Source: Whalleya microplaca
Lineage: Eukaryota > Ascomycota > Sordariomycetes > Xylariales > Xylariaceae
DNA: 64,000 nt
Direction of reading: 5' to 3'
NCBI GenBank assembly: GCA_022497155.1
Contig: MU385718.1
Location: forward strand, 372,001 to 436,000
In this document: positions 21,456 through 32,391 of the stretch, piece after piece
Layout of the letters: each line of letters opens with the position of its first letter
How positions within the stretch are numbered: position 1 is the stretch's first letter
Notes under the pieces: model-generated
Database searches by the model: none
What the model was told of the DNA's origin: nothing
The model's input: the letters and a program-made list of their open reading frames with translations, nothing else
Program-made: the position numbers and the translations under genes

Positions 21456-23409
21456 TGCCCGTTGAAGAACTGGGGTTGGAAAGGTTGGTGTCGGTTGTGT
21501 TTGGACTGCCACAGGTCTCGCTGCCAGAGGCCGACCTTGCGGATGCTGTCGTTGGCCAAGTCGAACCTAACCCATACGCCTAGCTTCCTCCGTATCTCGA
21601 TATTTGCACGTAATCCGAGCCTAGAAACGATCCTAATACAGTTCAGGGAGAGGAGGCGTGGGGGCATAACGGAGGAGTTTCGATTAGTATTTCTACTCGT
21701 TTGCGTTGCTGGATCATGCCGGTTCGGCCGGATGATGCAAATTACAATGGTTTATGGTTTTAGATTCTAGATGCGGTCAATTCTCAATTTCCTACTTCTC
21801 ACATGCATAGTTGACTCCTTGGACTATCGTGCTAGATTATATGTGACCTCGTATGTGATAGCTTCGTGATTGTGGACCCATCCCACGCTCTATAGAAAAC
21901 AAACCTGTACAAGGGGTACAGCCCTGATTAGTGTGGGATTGCTCCCATTTTAGCAGTGGCCTTACTGATTGCCCAAGATCCAGCTGCTAAGATCCGCCCT
22001 GTAGGGCTGAGGGTGCGGGCCTACGTACCTATGGCCACGCCCTGTACTCTATGCATATAAGGAGCTCTGCCCCCTTCCTATGGCTTCACCTTGCACTAAT
22101 CAAGCAACTGCCTAGGTATGCTCCTCGTCACTTTGTCCCATATTGACACCAACTGATATTTTCTGTTTGCAACTTGCAAGAATATTCTAGAAATCGTCCA
22201 AATAAGCGGACACCGTTGAGTCACAACAACTATTCGAGAAAACAATACTCGGTTTGCAGCAACCCAGTCTCCGAGCCGGCTCTGCTCTCAGACCTACCCA
22301 CACCTCCCTCCCGCTTCTCACCTCGAGCTCATGAGAAAAATCCTCACCAGCTCTAGAATATTCATCTTCTTCGATTTTCATACCCCTTCAAGCCCTACAT
22401 CTAGTACGAGTCTCTCGGCTGATGATCTTCGGCATGGATAGGACACTCCACTAACTGTGGCCTATTTTAGATCTAGCTGTCGCTATTAGAGGCGTTTTAC
22501 ATCCCTCTATAGCTGGGGCACACCTAGGTAGTAGCCTCTACGGTCTCCTTTGAGCAGACCAATACTCCGGAGTTTCCATCGCCGTCAGAGACCTGTGGGT
22601 GTCATCGTCGACCCCTATAGCTTTCGGCCGTACATTACGCTGTTGGCACATGAGCGCTTTCGACGCGAAAGTTGTCGGAACCAATTCAGCGAAACGAATA
22701 CTGCCGTCTTCAGCGTTTCCAACGAAGTGGCAAAGATCTGAAAGAGTGAGTTCGCCCTAACATTATCTTTCAACAAGGCATAATCCGTCTCCCGTGTTAA
22801 GACGTCTAACAATAATTCTTCTAGACAATGGAGAACATCATGCCAAGACCACCTACTGGCGCGTTCCACCAAGTTCAGCTACAGTCTCTGCCAGAAGACA
22901 AAGACTAGGCATCGCGATCACAGATTCTCCCACAGATTCTCCTACAGATTCTCCCACAGTCGGAGCCTAGTCAATCTACGTCCTGCACTGTCTTCTCCCC
23001 CACGACCCCTCTCCCTCTTCACGACCGAAAGGTTCATCCGTCAGTATCTCCCCTGACTGGAGTACACGAATACGACAGAATATTCAAATCCGACAAGACG
23101 GATCCCATCACGTCCTCAGTCTGTCCCGCCTAGCAAGGCGTCGCCCTCAGTCGGTCCCACCTGGCAAGGCCTCGTCGTTTGGAGGTAGAATAACCTCACC
23201 ACCATGGGTGCGGAACAGAACAAGACCCACCGTGCCAACGAAGTTGGTGGGGACCTTCATCGTCCGACTAGGGTGCCGTATTCAATGGAAATACAATGCA
23301 ACTACATCATTGTAGCTTTCTCGAGAAGAATAACGAGATAGTCGGACTAACACCGACACGGAAACACTCTTGGGCCTGCCCCTTGGGTAGACATTGGCAA
23401 GACGATCGC
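21456..23409. other. Intergenic region with decayed coding traces
   Basis: No intact gene. A TATA-like TATAAGGAG sits near 22053. Between about 22650 and 23050 there is a coding-like frame (LSTRKLSEPIQRNEYCRL), a plausible intron (GTGAGT at 22746, acceptor TTCTAG before 22826) and a second open stretch containing a triplicated CAGATTCTCC motif. Together these look like a degenerate spliced gene. A further 43-codon frame (GGRITSPPWVRNRTRP) ends near 23310. None can be assigned. Confidence 0.4.
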
Positions 23410-23595
23410 TATGAGTTCTACGCTGCTCGAGGTCACCTTGACCCGCGCGTCCACATGAGTCTGAGAGCGAGTACGAATTCTACGCCGCTCGAGGTTATCT
23501 TGACCCGCGCGTCCACATGCGCGCCCATGTGGACGCGTGCTCCGCTCTTTGATGAGAGCAGCTCGCGGTACAGTGGCGAGAGTTTCAGTGGCTGA
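23410..23595 (+). pseudogene. Duplicated fragment of the large low-complexity gene (14.6 kb exon)
   Basis: This stretch repeats the exon block at about 14590-14700. It encodes YEFYAARGHLDPRVHM, then a shifted second copy of the same block, then RAPLFDESSSRYS, stopping at TGA near 23593. The second copy of the block sits in a different frame from the first, so no continuous protein can be made. Nucleotide identity to the source is high, with only scattered changes, so the copying is fairly recent. The tandem doubling of the block is not present in the 14.6 kb gene, so the donor may have been a paralogue elsewhere in the genome. Confidence 0.85.
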
Positions 23596-24320
23596 GACTC
23601 CGCTTTATAAGAAGGCAAAAAGGAAGTTAACTAGGATCAGAGAGATGTAAGAAAAATCCCTATTATGTTTTGGATGTCGAATACTAATCGCTACTTTGTA
23701 TTGAACAGGATCTCAGCCCGCCTTTAGAGGGCACTGGTCTCAGGTCTAGTTCATAGACCTTGACTCTGTTGCAACCACTCCTGGTTTCCTAAGCTAGACC
23801 GAATCAATACAGGCCACTCTTCCAAAAGAACAGACTTTACCCCGATCTCTCAAACGATGCCTACTGTGACAAGGCTAATTCAAAAGCTGACACCTGATAC
23901 ATCCTGGACGGGAATGTATAAAGTCCAATTACGATACCCGGACCTATGTCATCAACATCAACATTAACATCGCCATCATAAGAAGGATGAGCACTTTGCA
24001 ATAAGAACTCAACGATTACCTTGGTTACCCTTGCCCCATTCTATTAGGTCGAATTCCCATGGATATACACACACAGTACTAGCCTTGGAGGTGTTAATGG
24101 AGACAGCAATGAAGGCATGAACAGAAGCTTGACTGTTAGCTTGTGCCAAGTAGACTGATATAAGGGTTACATGCGTAAATGTGACGTTCTCCTCGTAGTC
24201 TCTAGTGACAACGTATTCTTTAACTTTTCGAAGTGGATTCTTTCAACTAGAAGGTAATCAACATCGGCTGTCATGCCTTTCAGAATGACCAGAGTTTGCA
24301 CTAGGATCGAAGAAGCACGA
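23596..24320. other. Intergenic region
   Basis: No supported ORF; AT-rich, with a short ATCAACATCAACATTAACATC run near 23950-23972. It sits between the exon fragment and the MITE-like element. Confidence 0.4.
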
Positions 24321-24804
24321 GTACTTGCTATGGCGATTTCGCCTCCTCACGCCCAGAGGGCGTTGCGCATTAACTAGTAAAAAAACACTGGTAATTCGTC
24401 ACACTAGTGAGTACATCGTTTCAGTAGTAATTTGCTCACAGATTAATGTAGCTCTACGTAATTGAATTTCTTCGTAACTTCAATACGTTTCAGTCTGTTG
24501 ATCTCTTAAGCACAATAGCTATAGAGCATTTGTACCTATTAGTCCGCTATAACTATAGCGGTTCTAGTAGTTATATGCCTTATAATTACAGAAAGCTTAT
24601 TTTCATTTTCGTAATAATTGAAGGTTAGATTATCGTGATACTGCGATTATTCATAATATCTGTGATACCTCCATTTATATACAATCCATACCAGAATATA
24701 AGTATGTCCGAAATTCCCACCTATTTACAATTCACCAGGGTCTTTCACTAGTTAAAGCGCAACGTCCTCTGGGCGTGAAGAGGCGAAATAGCCATAGCAA
24801 GTAC
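24321..24804. mobile_element. MITE-like element, 484 bp with ~58-80 bp terminal inverted repeats
   Basis: The left end 24321-24378 (GTACTTGCTATGGCGATTTC ... AACTAGT) is inverted at 24747-24804 (ACTAGTTAAAGCGCAACG ... GCCATAGCAAGTAC) with only a few mismatches. The match fades out through another 20 bases on each inner side (ACACTGGTAATTCG against its counterpart). The interior is AT-rich and non-coding. Small size, long inverted ends and lack of ORF fit a non-autonomous DNA transposon. The shared GTAC at both ends may include a TA target duplication. A related single end lies at 37613. Confidence 0.85.
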
Positions 24805-25228
24805 AATTACGGTATGGATAGGACGGGGCCATCAAAGCAATAGAGGCTGTAAGTACCTAGTAAGCCAAAATCTCGGTGCCGGCTGAAGAAAATGATGTGA
24901 ATGATCAACCAGCAATTCTACCAAATAACTACATGAACCAAGAACTATCAACTTATAACTAGGATATAAAATTCTAGATGAGGTTCTCTTGATTTATAGT
25001 TTGACGTTGATAATTAGTGTTGATGACTTCGGCCTTAGAAGTAGGAGGCTGGGCGCTACCCACTTGGCGTTATCGCTACGGAAGATCGCGAAAGACCCGG
25101 GATCTGCGCTAATTGGCTAGCCGAGACCTTTGGTGGGTTTATCAATAGGGATGTAACCATCAACTCCAGCTTCCCTCTCCATCTCTCTCCCCTCTCTCGT
25201 CCTCCCATCAACAATTTGACCCGAAGCG
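24805..25228. other. Promoter region of the amidohydrolase
   Basis: 424 bases between the MITE-like element and ATG 25229. It ends in a CT-rich leader (about 25165-25210), typical of fungal transcription start regions. No TATA box is obvious. Confidence 0.4.
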
Positions 25229-28087
25229 ATGGAGTACGAGAAGAATGAGCTGCCACCTTACAGCGCTGTGGCCGCACCGGATCGGCGCAGGCGCTGGTCT
25301 CTACGGCGTTCCCGAGGCGTTAAGCTCTTGGCCCTAGGTTGTCTGGTCTTCATTGCTTTCGCGCAGTGGCGGCAGATAGGATCTCGACCAACCCCAGCTT
25401 CATTAAATCAATTATCCATTGAGAAGCTACAGGAGGATCTACAGGTATGCTCAAAACTGCGTAGCAAGCCGAGTGATCCCATCGGCTTGGGCCGGGAGCG
25501 CAACGCTCGCTACGTCGACGGCCATAAACCTACCCTCATCAAGAACGCTACTGTCTGGGTTGGTGAGCCTGTTGAGGGGACTAGCATCGAGGACGCACGG
25601 ATTGGCAAAGGCTACTCTTGGATTACCGCCGACGTTCTCTTGGAATACGGGCTTATCAAACAGGTCGGAAAGGACATCGATGCCGGCTTGTTGTCACCTG
25701 ATACCCTGATTTGGGACGCGAAGGGCCGTCCGCTTACCAGTGGCATTATTGATATGCACAGCCACGCCGGGGTATACAGCCTCCCCGAGCTACGCGGCAA
25801 CCAAGATACGAACGAGCTGAGCGACGATATCACTCCATATGTGCGATCCATTGACGGGATAAACCCACTTGACCATCAGATCCAGGTTATCAAGTCCGGC
25901 GGCGTCACTACGAGTTTAGTATTGCCAGGCTCGGGCAACAACATCGGCGGCGAGGCTTTCGTCATCAAGCACGCTGTTGGCAAACCTGACGGCCGCAATG
26001 AAACGTCGATAGCTGATCTGCTGGCGGATCCGGACCGCGCATGGCGTTATATCAAGATGGCGTGTGGCGAGAACGCGAAGCGGGTGTACGGCAGGGTCGG
26101 GGAGCATGGGCCTTATAGTCGACTGGGCGAGTCTTGGGAGTTTAGACACGCGTTCGAACAGGCTGCCAACCTTGTTCAAGCCCAAGATGACTGGTGTAAT
26201 GCCGCCGAGTCCGCGGGCATCGAAAGAGTGTCCAGCTATCTACCGCAAGACCTGAAGTGGGAAACGTTAGGTGCCGTGCTGCGTGGGCAGGTCCATGTGA
26301 ACACGCATTGCTACACTATTCCCGACTTAGAGGCATTTGTCGACCACACAAACGAGTTCAAGTTCCCCGTGCGAGCCTTCCACCACGCCCATCAGACTTA
26401 TCTCGTCCCCGAGGTCCTCAAGCGCGCCTGGGGTGATTCACCGCCTGCCGCGGCTCTCTTTGCTGATAATATGTGGTACAAAGCCGAAGCCTACATCGGC
26501 TCTGAGTATGCCGGCAAGGTTCTCTATGAGAACGGCCTGACTCCCATCTACGTGAGCGACAACCCTGTTCTCAACGCCCAGCATGTCGTATTCGAAGCCG
26601 CGAAATCGTTCGGATACGGCTTGCCCTACCACGCCGCCCTAGCATCCGTCACTACGGCGCCTGCGGAGCGACTAGGTCTCGGGCAGCGTATCGGCAAGGT
26701 CAAGCCCGGCTTCGATGCCGACGTCGTCGTATGGGATAGCGATCCGCTGAGTGTCGGCGCCACACCTGTCCAGGTCTGGATCGACGGAACCGCACAATTC
26801 GAAGATCCCGTCGAGTTGAAGAAGCCATTCAGTGCTCCTGTTGAGCCAACTACCGAAGCCCCTGCGGCTAACGAGGACGTTATTTCTGTCAGCGATGTGA
26901 TATTCACGGGGATATCGAAGTCATTCCTACCATTCAAGTCGCCATCAGCCGCAGCCGATTCTCCGAACTTGACTGTTGCCATCTCAGGGGGCAAGATCAC
27001 CTGCCTCGGAACCTGTATTCCTCAGCTAGAAGCAGCTTCCAAGTCCGGCACCAATATAATCTCGTTGCAGAACGGCTACATTACGAAACCGTTCACCGTG
27101 TTTGGTTCCACCATCGGCCTCAACGCCATCGACGCCGAGAGTGACACAGACAACGGCGGCGGCCCAGACGTTTTCAGCCGGGGTATCGACGGCCTGGCTT
27201 TCGACACGAAGAAACTTAGCTACGCACAAAAATACGGTGTTACGAAAGCCATCTCCTCGCCCAAGTACAACGGACAGAACACGCACCAGGGAACCAGCGT
27301 CGGCTTCCGGACGAGGGCCAAGCACATCCTCGAGCACGGGGCCATCTTCGCCGACGACGCCGCCGTGCACTACACGCTCGACCTCAACGCCAAATCCGGC
27401 AGCACCTCGCTCTCGAACGCGATCGGCTCCTTACGGCACAAGCTCCTCGAGGCCGTCGATGCCGACAACACCACCGCGGGCGCCGACCCGTTCACCGAGG
27501 CCGCCTTCCTCGCCCAAGTCGTCAACGGCACCCTCCCGCTCGCCATCACCGTGCAGAGCGCGGACGGCATCGCCGCCGTCCTCCGCCTCAAGGACACCGT
27601 GGACAGCGCCATCGCGTCGAGCGGCGGCGGCCTCTCCCTCGTCATCATCGGCGGCGCCGAGTCCCACATCCTGGCCGCCGAGCTGGCCGCCGCGGACGTC
27701 GGCGTCGTGCTCAGCCCCTTCCTTTCGTACCGGTCGACCTGGGACCAGCGGCGGGCGCTCACGGGGGCGCCGCTCACGAACGGGACGGCCGTCGATGCGC
27801 TTGTGGCCGCCGGCGTGCGCGTCGCTATTGGTATCGAGGAGGACTGGCTTGTTCGGGACGTCGGGCTGTTGGCCGGGATCGCGTATAAGAACGGTGGGGG
27901 CGTGTTGGGCGAGCGGGATGCGCTGGACTTGATTTCGCAGAACGTTTATACGTTGTTGGGCCTGAAGGCCAAGGACGAGGAGGAGGTGAGAAGCGAGTTC
28001 GTCGTCTTTGAGGGGAGTCCGTTGGAGGTTGGGGCTCGTGTCAGGGCTGTCGGGGACGGGTTAGGGGAGGTTACGCTGTTTGTTTAG
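25229..28087 (+). CDS. Large single-pass membrane amidohydrolase
   Basis: Intronless, 952 aa. A short cytoplasmic basic stretch (RRRRWSLRRSRG) is followed by one membrane segment (about 31-47), giving type II topology with the enzyme in the lumen or outside. Residues 170-520 form a metal-dependent amidohydrolase domain (PF01979 superfamily): DMHSHAG supplies the zinc HxH (His177, His179), then VHVNTHCYT, FHHAHQT and the late catalytic-type VSDNP Asp. It ends with KPGFDADVVVWDSDP. The C-terminal 350 residues look like a second, degenerate copy of the fold: VAISGGKITCLGTC matches the start of such domains, but metal ligands are missing. Fungal relatives are often labelled carbohydrate esterase family 9-like; the true substrate is unknown. 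GC content rises strongly after about 27300. The gene looks intact. Confidence 0.85.
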   Translation: MEYEKNELPPYSAVAAPDRRRRWSLRRSRGVKLLALGCLVFIAFAQWRQIGSRPTPASLNQLSIEKLQEDLQVCSKLRSKPSDPIGLGRERNARYVDGHKPTLIKNATVWVGEPVEGTSIEDARIGKGYSWITADVLLEYGLIKQVGKDIDAGLLSPDTLIWDAKGRPLTSGIIDMHSHAGVYSLPELRGNQDTNELSDDITPYVRSIDGINPLDHQIQVIKSGGVTTSLVLPGSGNNIGGEAFVIKHAVGKPDGRNETSIADLLADPDRAWRYIKMACGENAKRVYGRVGEHGPYSRLGESWEFRHAFEQAANLVQAQDDWCNAAESAGIERVSSYLPQDLKWETLGAVLRGQVHVNTHCYTIPDLEAFVDHTNEFKFPVRAFHHAHQTYLVPEVLKRAWGDSPPAAALFADNMWYKAEAYIGSEYAGKVLYENGLTPIYVSDNPVLNAQHVVFEAAKSFGYGLPYHAALASVTTAPAERLGLGQRIGKVKPGFDADVVVWDSDPLSVGATPVQVWIDGTAQFEDPVELKKPFSAPVEPTTEAPAANEDVISVSDVIFTGISKSFLPFKSPSAAADSPNLTVAISGGKITCLGTCIPQLEAASKSGTNIISLQNGYITKPFTVFGSTIGLNAIDAESDTDNGGGPDVFSRGIDGLAFDTKKLSYAQKYGVTKAISSPKYNGQNTHQGTSVGFRTRAKHILEHGAIFADDAAVHYTLDLNAKSGSTSLSNAIGSLRHKLLEAVDADNTTAGADPFTEAAFLAQVVNGTLPLAITVQSADGIAAVLRLKDTVDSAIASSGGGLSLVIIGGAESHILAAELAAADVGVVLSPFLSYRSTWDQRRALTGAPLTNGTAVDALVAAGVRVAIGIEEDWLVRDVGLLAGIAYKNGGGVLGERDALDLISQNVYTLLGLKAKDEEEVRSEFVVFEGSPLEVGARVRAVGDGLGEVTLFV

Positions 28088-28374
28088 TTTGATGTCTGGG
28101 TAGTTAGGTGTATAGCACATACTTCGAGGTACTATGGCTGCTATGCTCGTGCCTGGATGAGGTTAATGTGCAACCCCCTATGATCCTTGGCTGTAGAATC
28201 CATGATTTTGACTGTATACTAAGTAAGTCAAGTTCCAGGAACTGCTTTGCTTTGTACAGCGTAATCTATAGTGCTGAATCTGCATTGGAGATCACCTAGA
28301 GACTGAAATAATCATTATATTAGATGGTATTATATAAGCGATGTCTTACTGGCTTGCTCAGTATATACGGGGTA
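28088..28374. other. Short convergent intergenic spacer
   Basis: 287 bases between the ends of the amidohydrolase and HET genes. Nothing notable. Confidence 0.4.
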
Positions 28375-29819
28375 TCAAACTAAATCAATCTCCTCCACCA
28401 TAATGCCAGATTTCCTAAATATGTCCACGTCTACAGTGTCATTCTTGAATAACTCCTCGATACCTGGTTCCTGCAAAAGACCCTTGTCTACCATTCTATT
28501 TAATAGCAGCGGTATCCTATCGTCTGTTCCCCGTTCGTCCATGTTGCCTCTCTCCATGGGAAGGAATACGTATTTGTCGCCTTCTACGTCATATTGGAAT
28601 ACCTGACGAATATTACGAGGTAGATCCCCGAGGACAGCCTGCCCCTCCATAAGCCCATGGACGTGACATTCTCCGACAACGCGGTATTGACGCAGGGACG
28701 TCTCCTCCATACGACAAAGCAACATGGGCGTCGAGGAGCCAAACATAGTGCAGACCTCATCCCCAGGCTGTGTCCCCAACGGCGCAAGTCCGATATAGCC
28801 GTTCTCGGTCGAGATGAAAGTCCGGCCGCTACACCAATCGTGGACCGACCACAGGTACACCTCATGCTCCAAGCCGGTTATCGGCCCCTCCTCCCTTGTA
28901 AGGATCGAGTGAAAGATGGCTAACGCGTGGTCGAGGGATGCCGTCAGCGATCTCGGGGGCGAGAACTTGTCCGCGAACTCGTCGCAGCACAGGGTCCGGC
29001 AGTAGGCCTCTAGAAGGGTTCCGCCGGTTACGTACGTGTCGTCTAGGATATTCTTGGGAACGAGTCTCTGAATGCCCTCCGCCACCTGATTGCCATCGCC
29101 CGTGGGGACCGCCGCGCTCTGTTGGCCTTGAGTCGGACATAGTAGAAGCCGTCGCGAAACGACTGCCAGCTTGTTTCTTTTAGCCCGCACATGATGGCTT
29201 TGGGATTGGCGAGTCTGATCTCCTGTCGCACCCAGAGTCTCTGAAACCACTCACGGTAGAAGAGCTTTTCGATCGCGTTGAGCAACTCATCGTCTAACGT
29301 AAGCCACGAATTATGATCGAGCAGGACGGGATCGACCACGGCGAGTTTCGAGGGTCTTATCGTGGCGTTAAACCAGTCTACCTCGATCCTGGAGGAGAGG
29401 TTCTCTAAATAGTCCAGAGCGTATGCGCTATCATCCTCTTCGTTCCCGATCCAGGCGACGACGCGAGCCGCCTTTTGGAATATGCTTCCCATCATAGTGA
29501 CTTGGTGGCTTCGCTCGGGGACATCGCGTTGGTTCATTGAAACGGCATCGACCCACAACACCCGTGGCCGGTCCTCGTATCGTAGATATCGAAGTGAGCT
29601 GGCTAGGTTGCGTGTGATGGATAGCAGTCCCGCATGAACTCGGATGGGCACCTTATCGTCAATAGAGCCCCAAACGTACGACAGGGCCTCGTACGGCGCT
29701 GGCTCCGATAGATCTTCATGATGTAACTCTACGTATAAATCATCGTCCCAGGGTCCAGGGTGCAGGGTGATTAGTCTTATTTCTTCTCCATGGAGAGGCG
29801 AATACCGATACGATTCCAT
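28375..29819 (-). pseudogene. HET-domain (heterokaryon incompatibility) gene, internally deleted and frameshifted
   Basis: The first frame (29819 to 29043) holds a good HET domain (PF06985): YEALSYVWG, LWVDAVSMNQRD, SHQV and AARVVAWIG. The second frame (about 29150 to 28375), offset by one base, holds the usual HET-protein C-terminus: DDTYVTGGTLLEAYCRTL, then RTFISTENGYIGLAPLGTQPGD and YRVVGECHVHGLMEGQA. Between them the family normally has about 150 residues including a DPRDKIYALL-type motif; that part is absent. I found no credible intron at the junction (the possible GT-AG pairs give 20-24 nt). The best reading is a deletion near 29060-29160 that also shifted the frame, so the full-length protein is probably not made. 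A HET-domain-only product from the first frame (258 aa) remains possible. HET proteins trigger cell death between unlike strains. Confidence 0.8.
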
Positions 29820-30978
29820 TGATTATGATCTATTCGGGGCCTGAATCTACTCAACGATGGTGGAGAGGCTTCCAGTCATTGGGCTTACTGCGCTGACTGG
29901 AATGAATAAACCACCCCTGTCGAGGATCCTTCTCACTGATACTATGACTAAATAGGGGTGATATCCCCGGAGATGTTTTTGGACAAAAGCCTTGTAAGAG
30001 TCTTGCCTGCATACTGCGTAGTGTAAGATGCCCGACTATGTTGGTCAGTATACTCGTTGGTGTGTGCGCGATTCCTTTGAAACTACCTGGAGGTATCTAT
30101 AATTAATCCTGGAAGAGAATAGTATAGACCAACGAGTACCTATAAGGGATAGTATGGCTAAAGCATTGTAATCCACCCAATAGTTACACATCCACTCTAG
30201 TACTATTTACTAGCATCACCCAGTGTTCCTTTTTTCAAGCTATCCCAATTTCCCAAAGCTTTAGAAACTCTGAATGAATGCGTCAAACTTTGTATATACG
30301 TCTATACTGCTGTGGTAGGTAAGGGTCTTAAAACCCTGTCTTGTAGTCTTAAGCCTCCCCTTGTCTAGTGTAGTGAATAAGCACGGGTATAAATTCAACC
30401 CGAAAGGTGTAGTAGACATAACGAATTCGGGTTGACACTGGAACCAATTGTTGTACTCTCCAGTTTAGATACTCTTTCAATATTCTTAACTATGTCTGAC
30501 ACTGGCTTAATTAATAGCATTTACCTCCAATGACTATGTTAAGCAAAGTTTGAGCAGTGTTGTGCTACCATGAAGTGCTAATTAGGTGTATGTTACACTG
30601 CTGGTGATTGACCTCTGCACGCAGTACAGTGGGTAAGAGATCTAATACCTAGGTGGGGGCCCCTATCAGTGGGTCTGTGTGTTTAGCTCCCACGAGTTTC
30701 ACCACAATCAATACAACAGAATCGTAGATGCGATCAGGCTTTAGAACATCGAGTAATGAGCGGAATACTATCCCAAAAGATAATGTCGACATATCGACAA
30801 TACGCCGAAAATAGAAATATACAGAGAAAACAATACTCCCATAGCCGAATGAAAATGAAATACCTTAATCACTATGGGGAGGAAGAGTTGGTAAGGCGGA
30901 GCGAGACCCTAAGCGATAATTAGGCTGGGGGTAATGGATGACAACAAGCAGCTGAAAATATCATACAAGACATTACAA
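29820..30978. other. Intergenic region
   Basis: About 1.16 kb of AT-rich DNA with short broken frames only. It contains the HET promoter on the left and the 5' flank of the tRNA on the right. No repeat could be matched to other parts of the window. Confidence 0.4.
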
Positions 30979-31087
30979 GGGCTCATGGCCTAATGGTAAG
31001 GCGTCAGATTTCGGCTATCCTTCAGTTCTCCAAACATGGAGTGCAGCGTTTCTCTGAAGATTGCAGGTTCGATCCCTGCTGAGCTCG
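30979..31087 (+). tRNA. tRNA-Arg(TCG) with a 37-nt intron
   Basis: Exons 30979-31014 and 31052-31087 make a 72-nt cloverleaf. The acceptor stem is GGGCTCA with TGAGCTC, discriminator G. The D arm is GCCT...AGGC and the anticodon stem TCAGA with TCTGA. Anticodon TCG lies at 31011-31013, and the T arm is GCAGG-TTCGATC-CCTGC. The intron sits at the canonical place after base 37 (31015-31051). Internal A and B boxes are present (TGGCCTAATGG, GGTTCGATCCC). It decodes CGA arginine codons. Confidence 0.93.
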
Positions 31088-31099
31088 TCGAAATTTCAT

Positions 31100-31129
31100 T
31101 CATCGAATCATTCGATGAAAACTCTTTTT
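31100..31129 (+). terminator. Palindrome plus T5 run behind the tRNA
   Basis: A perfect 19-base palindrome (31100-31118, arms TCATCGAAT and ATTCGATGA around C) is followed by TTTTT at 31125-31129, the expected RNA polymerase III stop. Confidence 0.6.
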
Positions 31130-32008
31130 GCCTCTCAACTACGTTAGTGTGTATGCCGTCAAGCGCCGATAAGCGGGTTTAGTCGAACATTACGTAGCTG
31201 AGCGGGGAAGAGTTGGAGATGAGACCCCGCATCCTGGTTTGTCGCAGACTTCCCCTCATTCACATCTGGTGCCGGTACTTAGGGCTTTTATATGACAGCA
31301 ACTCTAACAGAATAGTCATCTACATGCAATCACAGTTAGTTTAGACATTGTAGTTTTCGATATGTAGTTGTCATTTTTGATATTGTGTTCGTGAATTAAT
31401 AGGGGTGTTGATGGGATGGGATGGCTGGGGAACCATGGATTATTCTGCTGTTCTTTGCTGTGACTGGGGTGGTTTGGCTCGTTAGATATAACAATAGCCT
31501 CTCGATTCTAGGGAATCAGGCTGTCACTTTATACGTATACATGCGTGTCTTACTCGGAACCGAACACGCATTGTTTAACTGTATCTAGGAATTGATACTT
31601 GTCTGGGGGTAGTCGCGACTCTTGAGAGTGGTGACATTGAAGGTGGTTCTGGTAGTGATGATGGATACTAAGTAAGCATTGAGAAATAAGGGTAATATAA
31701 TCATGTTAGTGAATCGTATAATTGCTTTCACACAGCTTTTGTACCGGTGGAAACTAATTAAATCTAGAGTTATCGTCCGAAAGTTATATATAATATATTA
31801 CGGAAACTCGTCACTGCATGCACTTCTTGCCAATGAATGTGCTGATGTAGACTTAATCATACCATCTACCTTCCTGTCTTATGGAAATTCCTTCTCATCC
31901 TGCCCTGCCTGCGTTAGACTAGGACTTACCATGCTTGAAAAGTATGTAGCTACCATTTCCATATTATCTCCAGACAAATATTGTCTGCCCATCTCTTAAC
32001 CTTGAGCT
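31130..32008. other. Intergenic region
   Basis: AT-rich, no supported gene or repeat. Confidence 0.4.
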
Positions 32009-32391
32009 CTGGGCGAGCACCAACTTGAGCTTAGAAACAAAACCCTAACGCATAGCGAATTCGTCATTAAACGTGACGAGCGAATAGGACTCATAAGAGA
32101 CCGTTCAGAGATCAGTCCTCGTGACCCCCTGAGGGAACTTAGAGACGAGTGTGAAAAGGAATACGACCGTGACCGTGTCGTGCGGCATTCGTATGTGTCT
32201 TGCAGCCTAAAATGACTACGAAAGGGCCATAGCTGACCAATACCTGAGTACGAGAAGAAATTTGGTCCTTCAGATTCCCGATAAATGCAGCTTGTAGCGC
32301 TTTTCTCCGAAAATGTGGCCATCAGATCTGTTGGCAAGCTGGATGTAGAGGATGGTCTGCTGACCGCTGACAGCATGCTTCAAAATGGCTA
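32009..32391 (+). pseudogene. Remnant of a charged, coiled-coil-like coding region
   Basis: Three coding-looking pieces follow each other in shifting plus-strand frames. The first has about 68 codons rich in Glu, Arg and Asp (LGEHQLELRNKTLTH ... RELRDECEKEYDRDR) and ends at TGA near 32214. The second is NDYERAIADQYLSTRR, ending at TAG near 32297. The third (VALFSENVAIRSVGKLDVED) ends at TAG near 32391. Heptad-like spacing and composition suggest one ancestral coiled-coil protein broken by frameshifts. No family recognised. Confidence 0.5.

Noticed and set aside
27102..27932. 276-codon frame inside the amidohydrolase
   Set aside because: Ser/Arg/Pro/Thr-only composition caused by GC-rich codons of the overlapping true frame.
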